The notes: generated from the letters alone by a model not told the origin. A stretch of DNA of 64,000 nt from Yersinia similis (GCF_001053095.1 NZ_CGBP01000010.1:62001-126000), one strand, 5' to 3'; positions 9,909-20,282 are shown, counted from the stretch's first letter. Program-made: numbers and translations.

Positions 9909-11741
9909 TCAGAATGGGAATAGTAAGGGAACTACCATCACACTGACGATCATGACCAGTACAGTAAACGGCACCCCCATACGGACAAAATCACCGAATT
10001 TATAACCACCGGGGCCTAAGACCAATGTATTCACCGGCGAAGATACTGGCGTCATAAAAGCAGCCGACGCGGCGATACCAATAATCATGGCGAAGGGATA
10101 CGGAGAAAGCGCCATCTCACGGGCAGTCGCAATAGCAATTGGTGCCATTAATACGGCTGTGGCGGTATTAGAGATGAACAGCCCAATCGTCGCACACAGC
10201 GCAAATAAGCACAGCAACATCACCCTTGGCCCCATGCCACCCGCGACATCCATTAGTCCGCGAACAATCAAATCTACCCCACCGGTTTTCTGCAATGCCT
10301 GGGCGAAAGGCATCATCCCGATAATTAGAATCAAACTCGGCCAATGGATTGAACGGTAGGCACTTTCCATATCGATACACCGGAACTGCCCCATCAACAG
10401 ACAGGCCACCAGCGCAGCAATGACATTCGGGACTTCATCAGTCAGCATCATGGCAACCATAAGCGCCAGGCAGAATAGCGCATGGGGAGCTTGTGAAATA
10501 GCTGGCGCAACTTCATCAACTTCAGCAGGCAGGTTCAGAACAATAAAATCGCGGGTTTTTAACTGCAACTGGCGAATCAATTTCCAATCGCCGATCACCA
10601 GCAAAATATCGCCAAACTGTAACTTGTCATCAACCAACTTGCCTTCTAATGTCTTGCCGTTGCGGCGGATCCCCACCACATTCAAACCATAACGGCTACG
10701 AAAAGCCACCTCACGCAAATTTTTTCCCAACAGTGCCGAATCCGGGATCAACGAAACCTCCGCCATCCCCACATTGCGGGATTGTTCAGAGAAATATTCA
10801 CCACGTAACACCAGTGGTTCTAACATCTGTTCGCTACAAAATTCACGTAAATCCATATCACAATCGGACATGTCAATTAGCAACACATCGTTTTCACGCA
10901 GTTCCGACGAACCTGTCGCGCTCACCATTACCCGACGAAAACGCCGCCACCGTTCAATGCCCACCACATTCGCCCCATAGCGGGCGCGCAGATGCAATTC
11001 ATCGAGTGAGCGACCAATCAACGGAGAATCATGGCGGATAGCCAGACGACGGGCACGGCCTGTCAGCTTATAATCGCGAATCAGATCACGGAAGGTACGC
11101 CGCTTCCATTGCTCTTTCTCTGAGTGCTCTTGTTTGCCTCCCAGCCAGCGCCGGGCAACTAACATGTATGCCACTCCTAAGAACAAAATGATAATACCGA
11201 TCGGTGTGACGCCAAAAAAACCGAACCCCTTGATCCCTTCACGCACTAACTCACTGTTAACCACCATATTGGGGGGGGTTGCTACCAGCGTCATCATACC
11301 GCTGATTAAACCGGCAAAACTCAGTGGCATCATCAAACGGCCCGGTGAGATTTTCATCCGGCTAGCCACACTCAGTACCACTGGAATAAAAATCGCCACG
11401 ACGCCAGTTGAACTCATAAAGGCACCCAATCCGGCGACGGTAACCATTAACAACGCCAACATTTTCGTTTCACTGTGACCAGCCACTTTCACCAACCAGT
11501 CCCCCATCTGGTAGGCAACACCGGTCCTGACTAACCCTTCGCCAATCACAAACAGCGCAGCAATCAAGATAACATTGGGGTCACTGAACCCACTGGTTGC
11601 CTCAGATAATGACAATGTTCCACTCATCACAAAGGCAATAATCACCAACAACGCCACGACATCCATTCGCAGTTTATTAGTGGTAAACAGCACAATAGCT
11701 ATCAGCAGTAGCGTCAACACCCACAGTAGTTCGCTGTTCAA
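9909..11741 (-). CDS. yfbS: SLC13-type membrane transporter YfbS with central TrkA-C domains
   Basis: Inner-membrane permease of the divalent-anion/Na+ symporter group. About 190 hydrophobic residues lead into two cytoplasmic RCK_C/TrkA-C modules (about residues 220-390) and a second membrane half with the [13 protein letters not shown] and [15 protein letters not shown] signatures. I place the start at a TTG (11741) with GAGG six bases upstream; this gives 610 residues and the N-terminus MNSELLWVL, matching the E. coli length and start. The ATG 60 bases further out adds a poorly conserved extension. The substrate is not known to me. Confidence 0.93.
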   Translation of the reverse strand: MNSELLWVLTLLLIAIVLFTTNKLRMDVVALLVIIAFVMSGTLSLSEATSGFSDPNVILIAALFVIGEGLVRTGVAYQMGDWLVKVAGHSETKMLALLMVTVAGLGAFMSSTGVVAIFIPVVLSVASRMKISPGRLMMPLSFAGLISGMMTLVATPPNMVVNSELVREGIKGFGFFGVTPIGIIILFLGVAYMLVARRWLGGKQEHSEKEQWKRRTFRDLIRDYKLTGRARRLAIRHDSPLIGRSLDELHLRARYGANVVGIERWRRFRRVMVSATGSSELRENDVLLIDMSDCDMDLREFCSEQMLEPLVLRGEYFSEQSRNVGMAEVSLIPDSALLGKNLREVAFRSRYGLNVVGIRRNGKTLEGKLVDDKLQFGDILLVIGDWKLIRQLQLKTRDFIVLNLPAEVDEVAPAISQAPHALFCLALMVAMMLTDEVPNVIAALVACLLMGQFRCIDMESAYRSIHWPSLILIIGMMPFAQALQKTGGVDLIVRGLMDVAGGMGPRVMLLCLFALCATIGLFISNTATAVLMAPIAIATAREMALSPYPFAMIIGIAASAAFMTPVSSPVNTLVLGPGGYKFGDFVRMGVPFTVLVMIVSVMVVPLLFPF

Positions 11742-11946
11742 AATGGCCTCGTTGGTAAAACAGAAAGTGAAAGAAAATATCCGGCTCTGGCAGTAAAACA
11801 TTAAATTTGTCTAGGGCCGCTGTCTGAGATCAATAATGACTGCAAATTTATGCGCTTACTATCCCAAGACCGCATTAATAGTGAGATATTCTGCAAAGAA
11901 AAGGTTTTCGATAATAGGATCGGACGGTTCGCCTCTTTAACGATAC

Positions 11947-11969
11947 AAAAAAGGTGCCATCAAGGCACC
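11947..11969 (-). terminator. yfbT rho-independent terminator
   Basis: Stem GGTGCC / GGCACC with loop ATCAA and six A residues on the plus strand, a U-tract in the minus direction. About 63 bp after the yfbT stop and ahead of yfbS. Confidence 0.85.
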
Positions 11970-12032
11970 CTACTATTGGCTTATCACCCTACGACAGCAC
12001 CTGCAACAGGGTACCGTTAGCCGCCATGCAGA

Positions 12033-12689
12033 TTAAGGCAATAACCGAACCACCGCACCATGAGAAGTGGCGTCTACCACCAATTGTTCCAGTGAGTGAA
12101 GCACCAGATCAACCTGATCGAGTTTTGGGGTATCTGTTGGTGCATTAACCGCAATCACCTGACAGCCGGCCGCTAGCCCCGAAAGGATCCCGGCGGGGGC
12201 ATCTTCCACCACAATACAATCCGCAGGGGCAAGCCCTAAACGTTCGGCCCCTAACAAATAGGCATCAGGCTCAGGTTTACCCTGCTTCACCAATTCGGCG
12301 GTCACAAACACCTTCGGCTCCGGCAAATAACCTGCCGCCCGGCGAGCCGAGGCAACAGGTATCGAACCTGAAGTCACTATCGCCCACGGAATAGCCAGTT
12401 CATTCAACCGGGTCAACAGTGCCACCGCCCCTGGTAGCGCAGTCACCCCCTCAGTATCATTGGCTTCAATTTGCTCTAATGCCAGAAATTCGTCCTGAAT
12501 TTCAGCTTCACTGGCACCCGGCATAAAATGACGTAAAGAGGTAATCGCTTGTTTACCATGAATAAAATCCAGAACTTCTGATGGATTAACCCCTCGACGT
12601 TGCGCCCAGCCAATCCAGGCACGTTCAACAACAGGTAATGAATCAACCAACGTCCCGTCTAAATCAAAAAGAAAACCTTTACACTCCAC
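12033..12689 (-). CDS. yfbT: HAD-family sugar phosphatase YfbT
   Basis: Haloacid dehalogenase-superfamily phosphatase; the E. coli orthologue acts on hexitol and hexose phosphates. Motif I is FDLDGTLVDS near the N-terminus, motif II is IVTSGS, the lysine segment is GKPEPDAYL, and motif IV is VVEDAPAGI. The start is set at a GTG (12689): it lines up with the E. coli start and has GGGG eight bases upstream, while the GTG two codons further out sits too close to it. Length 218 residues. Confidence 0.94.
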   Translation of the reverse strand: MECKGFLFDLDGTLVDSLPVVERAWIGWAQRRGVNPSEVLDFIHGKQAITSLRHFMPGASEAEIQDEFLALEQIEANDTEGVTALPGAVALLTRLNELAIPWAIVTSGSIPVASARRAAGYLPEPKVFVTAELVKQGKPEPDAYLLGAERLGLAPADCIVVEDAPAGILSGLAAGCQVIAVNAPTDTPKLDQVDLVLHSLEQLVVDATSHGAVVRLLP

Positions 12690-12853
12690 AAGCACATCCC
12701 CTTAAAACCTCTCTCCCCTCGCGGTTGACGTTGGATATCAATCGGCGGGGCAATATTATTTGTATCGTGAACCAGAACAGCATCGACCTTCCAGCACTGC
12801 TCTGGTTACGTCTTTATCCGTCGACAAACTTAGCAATAATAGCAGCTGATTAA

Positions 12854-13348
12854 TCAGGCATTAATAATTTGCGAAATTTCGACGGCGCTCAAATGATATT
12901 GCCGTGGACATGATTGCCAAATAGCCAGCATCCGCTGGTATTTATCCCACATAGGCGTTTGGGAATTGAAACCGTGGGTACCTGAATCGAAGTGGGTATA
13001 ACGCCCTTCCGTATTGACCATAAAACGGACATAACTGAGATAACGGGATTCCGTGGCTGCATCAAAACCGAGGAATGAAATACGGCGTTCATCCAGGTCC
13101 TGCTTCTCTTTCAAGTTCCCCCAAGAAACCTGTAAAGCGTGATGCATCTCCATGATATTAATGATAATACGGCAAGTATCTTCGCTCATCTCACCAAAAT
13201 CACGATCCAACTCACGCATTTGCAGACCAAATCCCCGCTCAACAATCGTTTGCTGGCGACGATAACGCTCTGCATTTTCCGGATCCAACATGGTCATCAT
13301 TTTGTACTGATTTGACAGAATCAGCCGTTGGGCGTTTGTCATATCCAT
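12854..13348 (-). CDS. yfbU: Conserved protein YfbU (UPF0304)
   Basis: A 164-residue cytoplasmic protein highly similar to E. coli YfbU ([18 protein letters not shown] start; [16 protein letters not shown] signature). Overexpression of the family has been linked to cell death in E. coli, but its biochemical role is unknown to me. The ATG at 13348 is preferred over the GTG one codon upstream because AGGAG then has seven bases of spacing. It lies upstream of yfbT in the same direction. Confidence 0.93.
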   Translation of the reverse strand: MDMTNAQRLILSNQYKMMTMLDPENAERYRRQQTIVERGFGLQMRELDRDFGEMSEDTCRIIINIMEMHHALQVSWGNLKEKQDLDERRISFLGFDAATESRYLSYVRFMVNTEGRYTHFDSGTHGFNSQTPMWDKYQRMLAIWQSCPRQYHLSAVEISQIINA

Positions 13349-13504
13349 CACTAAACTCCTAAAGCATAAATAATGGGTAAATCATCGCATACAGGCTGAG
13401 ATCATACTTTGATTTGACAAGGGATTCTCATAGGGAATTACTGGGAGCAAACAATAAAAATTCACAATTTATACCCGTCATATTTCAATCAAGCAATAAG
13501 GCGC

Positions 13505-13599
13505 GACCTCCGTCTTTAGCTTTCGCCTGCTGTTTTAGCTTTAGTCAGCTTTTTTTGGCTTTAGACTGCTATAGAAAATAGAGAAATAGAGAAATAGAG
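13505..13599. repeat. Short degenerate direct repeats after yfbV
   Basis: Three exact copies of the 8-bp unit AAATAGAG (13576-13599) lie just after the yfbV stop. Next to them are three imperfect copies of a TTTAGCTTT-N-GC(C/T)TGC type unit of about 18 bp (13514-13570). An ERIC-end fragment (ATACCCGTCATATTTCAA) begins near 13472. Confidence 0.6.
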
Positions 13600-13610
13600 A
13601 AAAACCGCAC

Positions 13611-14066
13611 TTACAAATCATCGAGAAACGTTTTATCTAACTGTTTAAAGGCACGTTTTAGCAGATCAGCCAAAGACTGATAAGTTGGAGTCTGTTCGAT
13701 GGGCGCGACCACTTGCCCTGCTTCGGACAGTTTATTACGCACTTCATGAAACCACTGCAATAACGTAGGGGGTAACGGCGTGATCGCCCGTTTACCTAAC
13801 CACCATAATCCTTGCAGCGGTAAACCGCAGGCAAAGAGCGCCGTGGCGATCGCTGGCCCAAGTTGCCCCCCCAACGCTATCTGCCAGGTCAGGGTAAAAA
13901 TGGCCAATGGGGGCATAAAGCGGATACCAAAACGGGTCACCACCGTGACACGATTCTCGGGGAACACCGGAGCCAAGCGCTTGTCCGCCGGCCAGGTCTT
14001 CATATAATGCTGACCGCGCTGGAGTAACTGAAACCAGCTTACCGAATCAGAGGGTTTAATTGTCAT
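13611..14066 (-). CDS. yfbV: UPF0208 membrane protein YfbV
   Basis: A 151-residue inner-membrane protein, the same length as the E. coli orthologue. Two hydrophobic segments are seen around residues 50-90, flanked by soluble ends. In E. coli YfbV has been tied to insulation of the Ter macrodomain of the chromosome. GAGGTGAGCC precedes the ATG. Divergent from ackA with a 425-bp gap. Confidence 0.93.
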   Translation of the reverse strand: MTIKPSDSVSWFQLLQRGQHYMKTWPADKRLAPVFPENRVTVVTRFGIRFMPPLAIFTLTWQIALGGQLGPAIATALFACGLPLQGLWWLGKRAITPLPPTLLQWFHEVRNKLSEAGQVVAPIEQTPTYQSLADLLKRAFKQLDKTFLDDL

Positions 14067-14491
14067 GGCTCACCTCAACTTCACAAACAAAGATTAAAAT
14101 TTTTTTAGCAACCCGCAAACTAAAAATTAGTCTGTTAAATATATTTTGTTTTTAGCCCGCGCTATCGGTATCCTAGCCCGGCCTTTAGGCCGCTAGAAGA
14201 TGGCACTGAATATGTCAAACTTTTATAGCAGTTAAATGACTTTTGTTAAATTTTATCGACTTTTATCATCAGGATTTAACGTTTTATCAGTGATTTCTCT
14301 ATCATCATGCCTTTTTTGCTATCGCATGATGTTAATCATTAATGTCAACGCCATTATGCGCTACGCTTTTGGGCAGATTGACGTTTTATTAACTCCGTAT
14401 TTTTCACTGTTTTTGTGGAGTCGATGGGACAATACGCATCGCTCTTGCAAAAAACAAATGTTAAACACGACTATTATACATAGGTACTTCC
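14067..14491. promoter_or_regulatory. ackA/yfbV divergent promoter region with a strong palindrome
   Basis: A 425-bp gap. It contains CTAGCCCGGCC-TTTA-GGCCGCTAG (14173-14196), an inverted repeat of outer CTAGC/GCTAG and inner GGCC/GGCC arms. An open frame at 14236-14502 runs into ackA but has no ribosome site or recognisable content, so I do not call it. By position the ackA-pta promoters are here. Confidence 0.55.
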
Positions 14492-15694
14492 ATGTCGAGT
14501 AAGCTAGTACTGGTTCTTAACTGCGGTAGCTCCTCCCTGAAATTTGCAATCATCGATGCGACCAACGGTGAAGAACATATTTCTGGTTTAGCCGAATGTT
14601 TCCATCTGCCAGAAGCCCGTATCAAATGGAAAGTTGACGGCGGTAAGCAGGAAGCAGCATTGGGTGCTGGTGCAGCACACAGCGAAGCACTGAATTTTAT
14701 TGTTAATACTATTTTGGCACAAAAACCAGAGCTTTCTGCTCAGTTGACGGCTATCGGTCACCGTATTGTTCACGGCGGCGAGAAATTCACTTCATCAGTT
14801 ATCGTTACCGAAGAAGTTATTCAGGGTATCAAAGATTCTATCCCGTTTGCACCACTACACAACCCTGCCCACTTGATCGGTATTGCTGAAGCATTGAAAT
14901 CCTTCCCTAATTTGGCGGATAAAAATGTGGCTGTCTTTGACACCGCGTTCCATCAGACCATGCCGGAAGAGTCTTATCTCTATGCTCTGCCGTACAGCCT
15001 GTATAAAGATCACGGTATCCGCCGCTATGGCGCACACGGCACCAGCCACTTCTATGTTAGCCAAGAAGCCGCCAAGGTCTTGAACAAGCCGCTGGAAGAA
15101 CTGAACGTTATTACCTGCCATTTGGGCAATGGTGGTTCAGTAACCGCAGTACGTAACGGTAAATGTGTCGATACGTCTATGGGTCTGACGCCACTGGAAG
15201 GTCTGGTGATGGGGACCCGCAGTGGTGATCTGGACCCAGCTATTATCTTCCATCTGCATGATGCTATGGGCATGAGCGTTGATCAAATCAACAAGTTGCT
15301 GACCAAAGAGTCAGGGCTGTTGGGGCTGACTGAAGTCACCAGCGACTGCCGTTATGTTGAAGATAACTACGCCACCAAAGCTGATGCTAAACGTGCGATG
15401 GATGTGTTCTGTCACCGTTTGGCAAAATATATCGGTTCCTATACCGCGCTGATGGATGGTCGTCTGGATGCGGTCATCTTCACCGGTGGTATTGGTGAAA
15501 ATGCCGCAATGGTCCGTGAACTGACGCTGGACAAACTGGGCCTGCTGGGCTTTGAAATTGACCACGAACGCAATATGGCAGCACGCTTTGGCAAGTCAGG
15601 TACCATCACCAAAGATAACAGCCGCCTGGCTCTGGTTATCCCAACCAACGAAGAATTGGTTATCGCACAAGACGCAGCCCGTCTGACTGCGTAA
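14492..15694 (+). CDS. ackA: Acetate kinase
   Basis: Interconverts acetyl phosphate plus ADP with acetate plus ATP, the last step of overflow acetate formation. The 400-residue protein has the phosphate-loop [15 protein letters not shown] at the N-terminus, [10 protein letters not shown] near residue 90, and the [11 protein letters not shown] and [14 protein letters not shown] signatures. Length equals the E. coli enzyme. First gene of the ackA-pta pair, with a 14-bp-arm hairpin in the gap before pta. Confidence 0.98.
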   Translation: MSSKLVLVLNCGSSSLKFAIIDATNGEEHISGLAECFHLPEARIKWKVDGGKQEAALGAGAAHSEALNFIVNTILAQKPELSAQLTAIGHRIVHGGEKFTSSVIVTEEVIQGIKDSIPFAPLHNPAHLIGIAEALKSFPNLADKNVAVFDTAFHQTMPEESYLYALPYSLYKDHGIRRYGAHGTSHFYVSQEAAKVLNKPLEELNVITCHLGNGGSVTAVRNGKCVDTSMGLTPLEGLVMGTRSGDLDPAIIFHLHDAMGMSVDQINKLLTKESGLLGLTEVTSDCRYVEDNYATKADAKRAMDVFCHRLAKYIGSYTALMDGRLDAVIFTGGIGENAAMVRELTLDKLGLLGFEIDHERNMAARFGKSGTITKDNSRLALVIPTNEELVIAQDAARLTA

Positions 15695-15702
15695 TCCACA
15701 CT

Positions 15703-15765
15703 TATATACCCAAAGTACTTGGTGTTGCAGGTAGCCCCCCAGCAACACCAAGTACGAAGGGAATA
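15703..15765 (+). repeat. ERIC-derived hairpin between ackA and pta
   Basis: The sequence begins TATACCCAAAGTACTTGG, an ERIC-like terminus, and forms a perfect inverted repeat: GTACTTGGTGTTGC (15715-15728) with GCAACACCAAGTAC (15742-15755) around a 13-nt loop. It looks like an ERIC whose interior was lost, leaving the two ends face to face. There is no U-tract. Confidence 0.75.
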
Positions 15766-15783
15766 CTGTAAAGAGGTTTAGCC

Positions 15784-17937
15784 GTGTCCCGTACAATAAT
15801 GTTGATCCCAACAGGCACCAGCGTTGGTTTAACCAGCGTCAGCTTAGGTGTCATCCGTTCCATGGAGCAAAAAGGGGTAAGCTTGAGTGTGTTCAAGCCT
15901 ATCGCCCAGCCACGTGCTGGTAATGATGCACCTGACCAAACCACGACCATCATCCGGGCGAACTCCAGCATCACTGCTGCTGAACCGCTGAACATGAACT
16001 ACGTGGAAACCTTGCTGAGTTCTAACCAGCAAGATGTCTTGATGGAAGAAATTGTTGCTCGTTATCACGAAAATACCAAAGACGCAGAAGTGGTTCTGGT
16101 TGAAGGTCTGGTGCCAACACGCAAACATCAGTTTGCCAATGCACTGAACTATGAAATCGCTAAAACTCTGAACGCTGAAATCGTCTTTGTTATTGCCCTT
16201 GGTAATGACTCGCCAGATCAGTTGAAAGAGCGTATCGAACTGGCTCGTTCCAGTTTTGGTGGCAGCAAAAACAAAAATATCACTGGCGTTATCATCAATA
16301 AACTGAATGCCCCAGTTGATGAACAAGGCCGTACCCGCCCTGACCTGTCTGAAATCTTTGATGACTCCACCAAGGCCAGTGTCGCGAACATCGATCCAAG
16401 CCAGCTATTCGCGAACAGCCCGATCCCCGTTCTGGGCTGCGTACCGTGGAGCTTTGAGCTGATTGCCACCCGTGCCATTGATATGGCCAAGCACCTGGAT
16501 GCTCGCATTATTAACGAAGGCGATATTAAAACGCGTCGGGTTAAATCAGTGACATTCTGTGCGCGCAGCATCCCACATATGCTGGAGCACTTCCGTCCGG
16601 GTTCTCTGCTGGTGACCTCCGCAGACCGCCCTGATGTGCTGGTGTCTGCCTGTCTGGCGGCGATGAACGGCGTTGAAATCGGTGCTATCCTGCTGACCGG
16701 TGGTTATGCCATTGATGATCGTATCAATAATTTGTGTGAACGTGCCTTCCAAACTGGCTTGCCAGTATTTATGGTTGATACCAACACCTGGCAGACGTCC
16801 CTGAGCCTGCAAAGCTTCAATCTGGAAGTCCCGGCAGATGACCATGAGCGTGTTGAGAAGCTGCAAAACTACGTTGCCAGCCATATCAGCAGCGAGTGGA
16901 TCGACTCCCTGACCGCCGCCTCTGAGCGTCCACGTCGCTTGTCTCCACCGGCCTTCCGTTATGAGTTGACTGAGTTGGCCCGTCAAGCTGGCAAACGTAT
17001 CGTACTACCAGAAGGCGATGAGCCGCGCACCATTAAAGCCGCGTCTATCTGTGCTGAACGTGGTATCGCCACTTGTGTACTGTTAGGTAACCCGGAAGAG
17101 ATCCAACGCGTTGCCGCATCTCAAGGTGTTGAGCTGGGTAAAGGCGTTGAAATTATCGACCCTGTGGCGGTACGTGAGCAATATGTTCCACGCCTGGTTG
17201 AGCTGCGTAAGAGCAAAGGCATGACCGAAGTGGTTGCCCGTGAACAGTTGGAAGACAACGTGGTTCTCGGCACCCTGATGCTGGAGAAAGGGGAAGTTGA
17301 CGGTCTGGTTTCTGGCGCAGTACATACCACCGCGAACACCATCCGCCCACCACTACAGTTAATCAAAACCGCACCGGGCAGTTCGCTGGTCTCCTCTGTG
17401 TTCTTCATGCTGCTGCCTGACCAGGTTCTGGTGTACGGCGACTGCGCGATCAACCCAGACCCAACGGCGGAGCAACTGTCTGAGATTGCTATCCAATCGG
17501 CTGACTCTGCGGCAGCCTTTGGTATCGAACCTCGTGTGGCGATGATCTCGTACTCCACCGGTAACTCCGGTGCTGGTAGCGATGTCGAAAAAGTGCGTGA
17601 AGCCACTCGTCTCGCCCAAGAAAAACGCCCAGATCTGATCATCGATGGCCCGTTACAGTATGATGCGGCAATCATGGCGGATGTGGCTAAATCTAAAGCG
17701 CCTAACTCACCGGTAGCAGGTAGAGCGACCGTGTTCATCTTCCCAGATCTGAACACCGGTAACACCACCTATAAAGCCGTGCAACGTTCTGCCGACCTGA
17801 TCTCTATTGGGCCGATGTTGCAAGGAATGCGCAAACCAGTGAACGATTTGTCCCGTGGTGCGCTGGTAGACGATATTGTCTATACCGTGGCGCTGACGGC
17901 GATCCAATCTGCTCAGGCTGATTCAGCCGCGTCTTAA
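15784..17937 (+). CDS. pta: Phosphate acetyltransferase
   Basis: Transfers acetyl between CoA and phosphate, making the acetyl phosphate used by AckA. The 717-residue enterobacterial form has an N-terminal P-loop-like domain ([17 protein letters not shown]), a middle DRTGG-type regulatory domain (about residues 220-330), and the C-terminal catalytic PTA domain from about 390, with [24 protein letters not shown] and [16 protein letters not shown]. It starts with GTG, preceded by AAGAGG. A stem-loop and a YPAL copy follow the stop. Confidence 0.98.
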   Translation: MSRTIMLIPTGTSVGLTSVSLGVIRSMEQKGVSLSVFKPIAQPRAGNDAPDQTTTIIRANSSITAAEPLNMNYVETLLSSNQQDVLMEEIVARYHENTKDAEVVLVEGLVPTRKHQFANALNYEIAKTLNAEIVFVIALGNDSPDQLKERIELARSSFGGSKNKNITGVIINKLNAPVDEQGRTRPDLSEIFDDSTKASVANIDPSQLFANSPIPVLGCVPWSFELIATRAIDMAKHLDARIINEGDIKTRRVKSVTFCARSIPHMLEHFRPGSLLVTSADRPDVLVSACLAAMNGVEIGAILLTGGYAIDDRINNLCERAFQTGLPVFMVDTNTWQTSLSLQSFNLEVPADDHERVEKLQNYVASHISSEWIDSLTAASERPRRLSPPAFRYELTELARQAGKRIVLPEGDEPRTIKAASICAERGIATCVLLGNPEEIQRVAASQGVELGKGVEIIDPVAVREQYVPRLVELRKSKGMTEVVAREQLEDNVVLGTLMLEKGEVDGLVSGAVHTTANTIRPPLQLIKTAPGSSLVSSVFFMLLPDQVLVYGDCAINPDPTAEQLSEIAIQSADSAAAFGIEPRVAMISYSTGNSGAGSDVEKVREATRLAQEKRPDLIIDGPLQYDAAIMADVAKSKAPNSPVAGRATVFIFPDLNTGNTTYKAVQRSADLISIGPMLQGMRKPVNDLSRGALVDDIVYTVALTAIQSAQADSAAS

Positions 17938-17960
17938 TCTTCGGGTTAATGTTGTCTCAG

Positions 17961-17986
17961 AAACGCCAGCCTCTGCGCTGGCGTTT
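17961..17986 (+). terminator. pta stem-loop, interrupted after the stem
   Basis: Stem AAACGCCAGC / GCTGGCGTTT around CTCTGC, 24 bp after the pta stop. Only three T residues belong to the stem end before the YPAL sequence begins, so the U-tract expected of an intrinsic terminator is missing here. Confidence 0.75.
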
Positions 17987-18140
17987 GAGGTTGATGACAA
18001 AATGCCAACGGCGGAGTGAACAGGCAGATCGTAAAGACGCCGTTTATACATCCATGTAGGCTCGAGCCGCAACATCTATGGCGCAGACGCTTTACTCTTC
18101 TGCCTATCCTCACCGTTTCAGATCGAGTCACCAGACTGCT
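17987..18140 (+). repeat. YPAL-like palindromic repeat, copy 2
   Basis: It starts GAGGTTGATGACAAAATGCC directly after the pta stem and ends CACCAGACTGCTGG. It shares the central blocks ACAGGCAGATCGTAAAGACG and ATCCATGTAGGCTCGAGCCG with copies 1 and 3 but is more diverged and slightly shorter. Inverted ends and internal complementary arms are kept. It would be transcribed as part of the pta 3' UTR. Confidence 0.85.
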
Positions 18141-18175
18141 GGTTTTTTATTACAGGGTCCCGCGCACACACAAAG

Positions 18176-18258
18176 ACCGCCATTATGAACTACAAAACCC
18201 CTAATCGTTGGATGTCCAACTTTCGGGGTTCACTTCAGCCGGGGGCGGTTTTTCTTTT
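18176..18258 (+). terminator. Nested three-stem terminator-like structure
   Basis: Outer arms ACCGCC (18176-18181) and GGCGGT (18244-18249), middle arms AACCCC (18196-18201) and GGGGTT (18225-18230), and a perfect apical palindrome GTTGGATGTCCAAC (18207-18220). It is followed by TTTTCTTTT on the plus strand, so it acts in the pta direction. It abuts the 3' end of the convergent regulator gene. Confidence 0.7.
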
Positions 18259-19292
18259 CAGGTACTTTGCCGTGGCTCAAATTTATAGTTAAAACTTTGG
18301 CTGAGGGGTGCTCTTTTCACTCCGGTCTCATCCTCATTGAGCATATCAATCAGCATCTTACCGGCCTCTTTACCCATTTTTTTGTAATCGATACGCATTG
18401 AGGTCAGCGTCGGGTGAGTTTGATCACAGCTCTCTGAGCCATCCAGACAAGCAACCGCAATGCCGCCAGGGATTTTAAGTAATCGCCGCTGGCATTCAAA
18501 CAGCACACCTAGTGCAATATCTTCGTGGCTGCATATCACTGCATCTAATTCAGGCTGGCGCAGCAATATCTCCGTCAAGGCATAACGGCCAAATTGTAAG
18601 CTGGCCGCATCGGGAGTGGTGACCGTTTGGTCTGCATTTTTGTAATGCTCCAGCATCGATTTATGCCATCCATTGAGCTGCTGGCGTTGCAGCTGATTAT
18701 CCCGATGCGCTCCCAGGTAGCCAATATGTTGATAGCCACGCTCCAGTAAGTGGCGGGTTAATTCATAAGCCGATTCAAAGAAAGCCGCTTCAAGGGTAAT
18801 TTTAGCCCCTTTAAAATAGGAACCGACAACATTAACAGTAGGAATATTAGTACGTTCAAGAATCTGATATGTCTTATCGGCTAACTGCGAGCCAAATATC
18901 ACCACTGCCGCCGGGTGGCTTTGCAGTAACGTCATTAGAATCTCAGCTTCTTTACGTTGATTGTATTCATGGCACCCCAGCAATAACTGAAATTCATTTT
19001 TATTAAGGATTTGCTGTAGTGCCTGCATAAACCGAGAGCTGGCTTTATCGGTTAAAGACGGAATCAACACCGCCACGGTATCGCTGTGCCCTGACGCCAA
19101 AGCACCGGCAGCACGGTTTGGAATGTAGCCTAATTTTTCAACCGCTTGCTCTATTTTCTCACGTAACTTATCTGAGACCTGTTCCGGCGTTCGTAGCGCT
19201 CTGGAAACAGTCATCGAGCCTACCCCAGCATAATCGGCTACTTCCTGTAGCGTGACCCGCCCAGTATTACGGCGCTTGCGTGTTTTTTCCAT
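18258..19292 (-). CDS. LacI/GntR-type transcriptional repressor next to a PTS locus
   Basis: A 344-residue LacI-family regulator. The DNA-binding helix-turn-helix is at about residues 12-33 (VTLQEVADYAGVGSMTVSRA), followed by a hinge and a periplasmic-binding-protein-like sugar domain; the N-terminal style resembles GntR and IdnR. The start is the ATG at 19292 (MEKTRKRRNTGRV), preceded by AGGGA; the longer upstream frame reads through repeat sequence and is unlikely. It is divergent from the PTS genes, and three TGATAGCGCTATCA-like palindromes lie between, so it very probably represses that operon. The ligand is unknown. Confidence 0.9.
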   Translation of the reverse strand: MEKTRKRRNTGRVTLQEVADYAGVGSMTVSRALRTPEQVSDKLREKIEQAVEKLGYIPNRAAGALASGHSDTVAVLIPSLTDKASSRFMQALQQILNKNEFQLLLGCHEYNQRKEAEILMTLLQSHPAAVVIFGSQLADKTYQILERTNIPTVNVVGSYFKGAKITLEAAFFESAYELTRHLLERGYQHIGYLGAHRDNQLQRQQLNGWHKSMLEHYKNADQTVTTPDAASLQFGRYALTEILLRQPELDAVICSHEDIALGVLFECQRRLLKIPGGIAVACLDGSESCDQTHPTLTSMRIDYKKMGKEAGKMLIDMLNEDETGVKRAPLSQSFNYKFEPRQST

Positions 19293-19348
19293 GCTGATTC
19301 CCTGTCTGCTGAAACCTGACCATTCAAACTGGCCTCGACAATATAACG

Positions 19349-19516
19349 CATATACCTGCCATATATTGTATACCTGCCATATAACGAATTTGTATACCCG
19401 CCATACTTCAAGCTGCATCTGCGTTGACTGCGCTCGTTACTCTGCCCATTCATGACCTCAACTCTACGAAGCCGTGGCAAGCCGCCTTCCTACAACTCGA
19501 ATTATTTAGGATATAT
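19349..19516. repeat. ERIC-like degenerate element with TATACC(T/C)GCCATA repeats
   Basis: Three copies of TATACC(T/C)GCCATA at about 19351, 19370 and 19393. The last runs into an ERIC-like segment with ends TATACCCGCCATACTTCAAG and CAACTCGAATTATTTAGGAT but a divergent middle. Confidence 0.6.
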
Positions 19517-19557
19517 ATACCTGATCTGAAGATAACCCAATCTCATGGCATGACAAA

Positions 19558-19605
19558 TGATAGCGCTATCACAAATTTTGATAGCGCTACCAGATAGCGC
19601 TATCA
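19558..19605. promoter_or_regulatory. Three operator-like palindromes for the divergent LacI-type regulator
   Basis: TGATAGCGCTATCA (19558-19571), TGATAGCGCTACCA (19579-19592) and AGATAGCGCTATCA (19592-19605). The first is a perfect 14-bp palindrome with the central CG step typical of LacI-family operators. Centres are 21 and 13 bp apart. They lie about 78-125 bp upstream of the EIIA start and 265-315 bp from the regulator start. Confidence 0.85.
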
Positions 19606-19682
19606 ATTGAGACTTAGATCACATTAATAAGCGTGATAAGTATCTACTCTCCGGTTAACAGTCATAGGGAGTCATAAATTTC

Positions 19683-20126
19683 ATGTTAAAAACACTGTTA
19701 ACGTCGGATGTTATTCAGGTTGTCAGCCAGGCAAAAGATTGGCGTGATGCTATCGCTATCTCATGCCAACCGCTGATCGATAATGGGGCGGTAGAAGCGC
19801 GTTATGTTGAGGCGATTTATCGCTCCCATGAAGCTATTGGCCCTTACTACGTAGTCGGCCCAGGTATTGCGATGCCACATGCCCGCCCGGAAGACGGCGT
19901 AAATAGACTCTCTCTGGCATTAACTGTCATCACCGAGGGGGTCACTTTCAATGCAGAAGGTAACGACCCGGTAAAACTGCTCATAGTGTTAGCGGCAACA
20001 GACAGCAATAGCCATATTGAGGCTATTTCCCAACTGGCTCAATTGTTCGATACCGATAGTGATGTGCAAGCCTTACTTCATGCTAAAACATCGCAGGATA
20101 TTCTGTCAGTGATTGCACGCTATTAA
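19683..20126 (+). CDS. PTS EIIA component, ascorbate/fructose-mannitol type
   Basis: A 147-residue cytoplasmic phosphocarrier. The phosphorylated histidine is H66 in GPGIAMPHARPE, the standard PTS_EIIA_2 signature. It takes phosphate from HPr and passes it to the EIIB encoded downstream. Similar in kind and size to UlaC/SgaA. First gene of a three-gene PTS, separated from EIIB by an ERIC element. No sugar-catabolic genes follow, so the substrate cannot be inferred beyond an ascorbate-like or related sugar acid. Confidence 0.92.
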   Translation: MLKTLLTSDVIQVVSQAKDWRDAIAISCQPLIDNGAVEARYVEAIYRSHEAIGPYYVVGPGIAMPHARPEDGVNRLSLALTVITEGVTFNAEGNDPVKLLIVLAATDSNSHIEAISQLAQLFDTDSDVQALLHAKTSQDILSVIARY

Positions 20127-20161
20127 TCACAGCATTCAGTTCGCATATATAGAATCACTCT

Positions 20162-20282
20162 CCAATAGATTTCAAGACACAGAAAAGCGGCAACTGAATG
20201 GTACCCAAGAGCTTACACAAGTAAGTAATTGGGGTGAACGAAGGAAGCCAACACTTCTGCAACTTGAAAGATAACGAGTAAA
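20162..20282 (+). repeat. ERIC element inside the PTS operon
   Basis: It contains the core ERIC palindrome (AGAGCTTACACAAGTAAGT followed by AATTGGGGTGAACG) and ERIC-type ends (TTTCAAGACACAG; CTGCAACTTGAAAGATAACG). It fills the EIIA-EIIB gap, ending just before the EIIB ribosome site AGGAAAGAAA. Confidence 0.9.

Noticed and set aside
14236-14502. 88-codon open frame running into ackA
   Set aside because: No ribosome site, no recognisable content, and it overlaps the conserved ackA start. It lies in promoter DNA.
18176-18258. A small RNA gene in the nested three-stem structure
   Set aside because: The U-tract and position after pta are explained by a terminator; no promoter could be identified.
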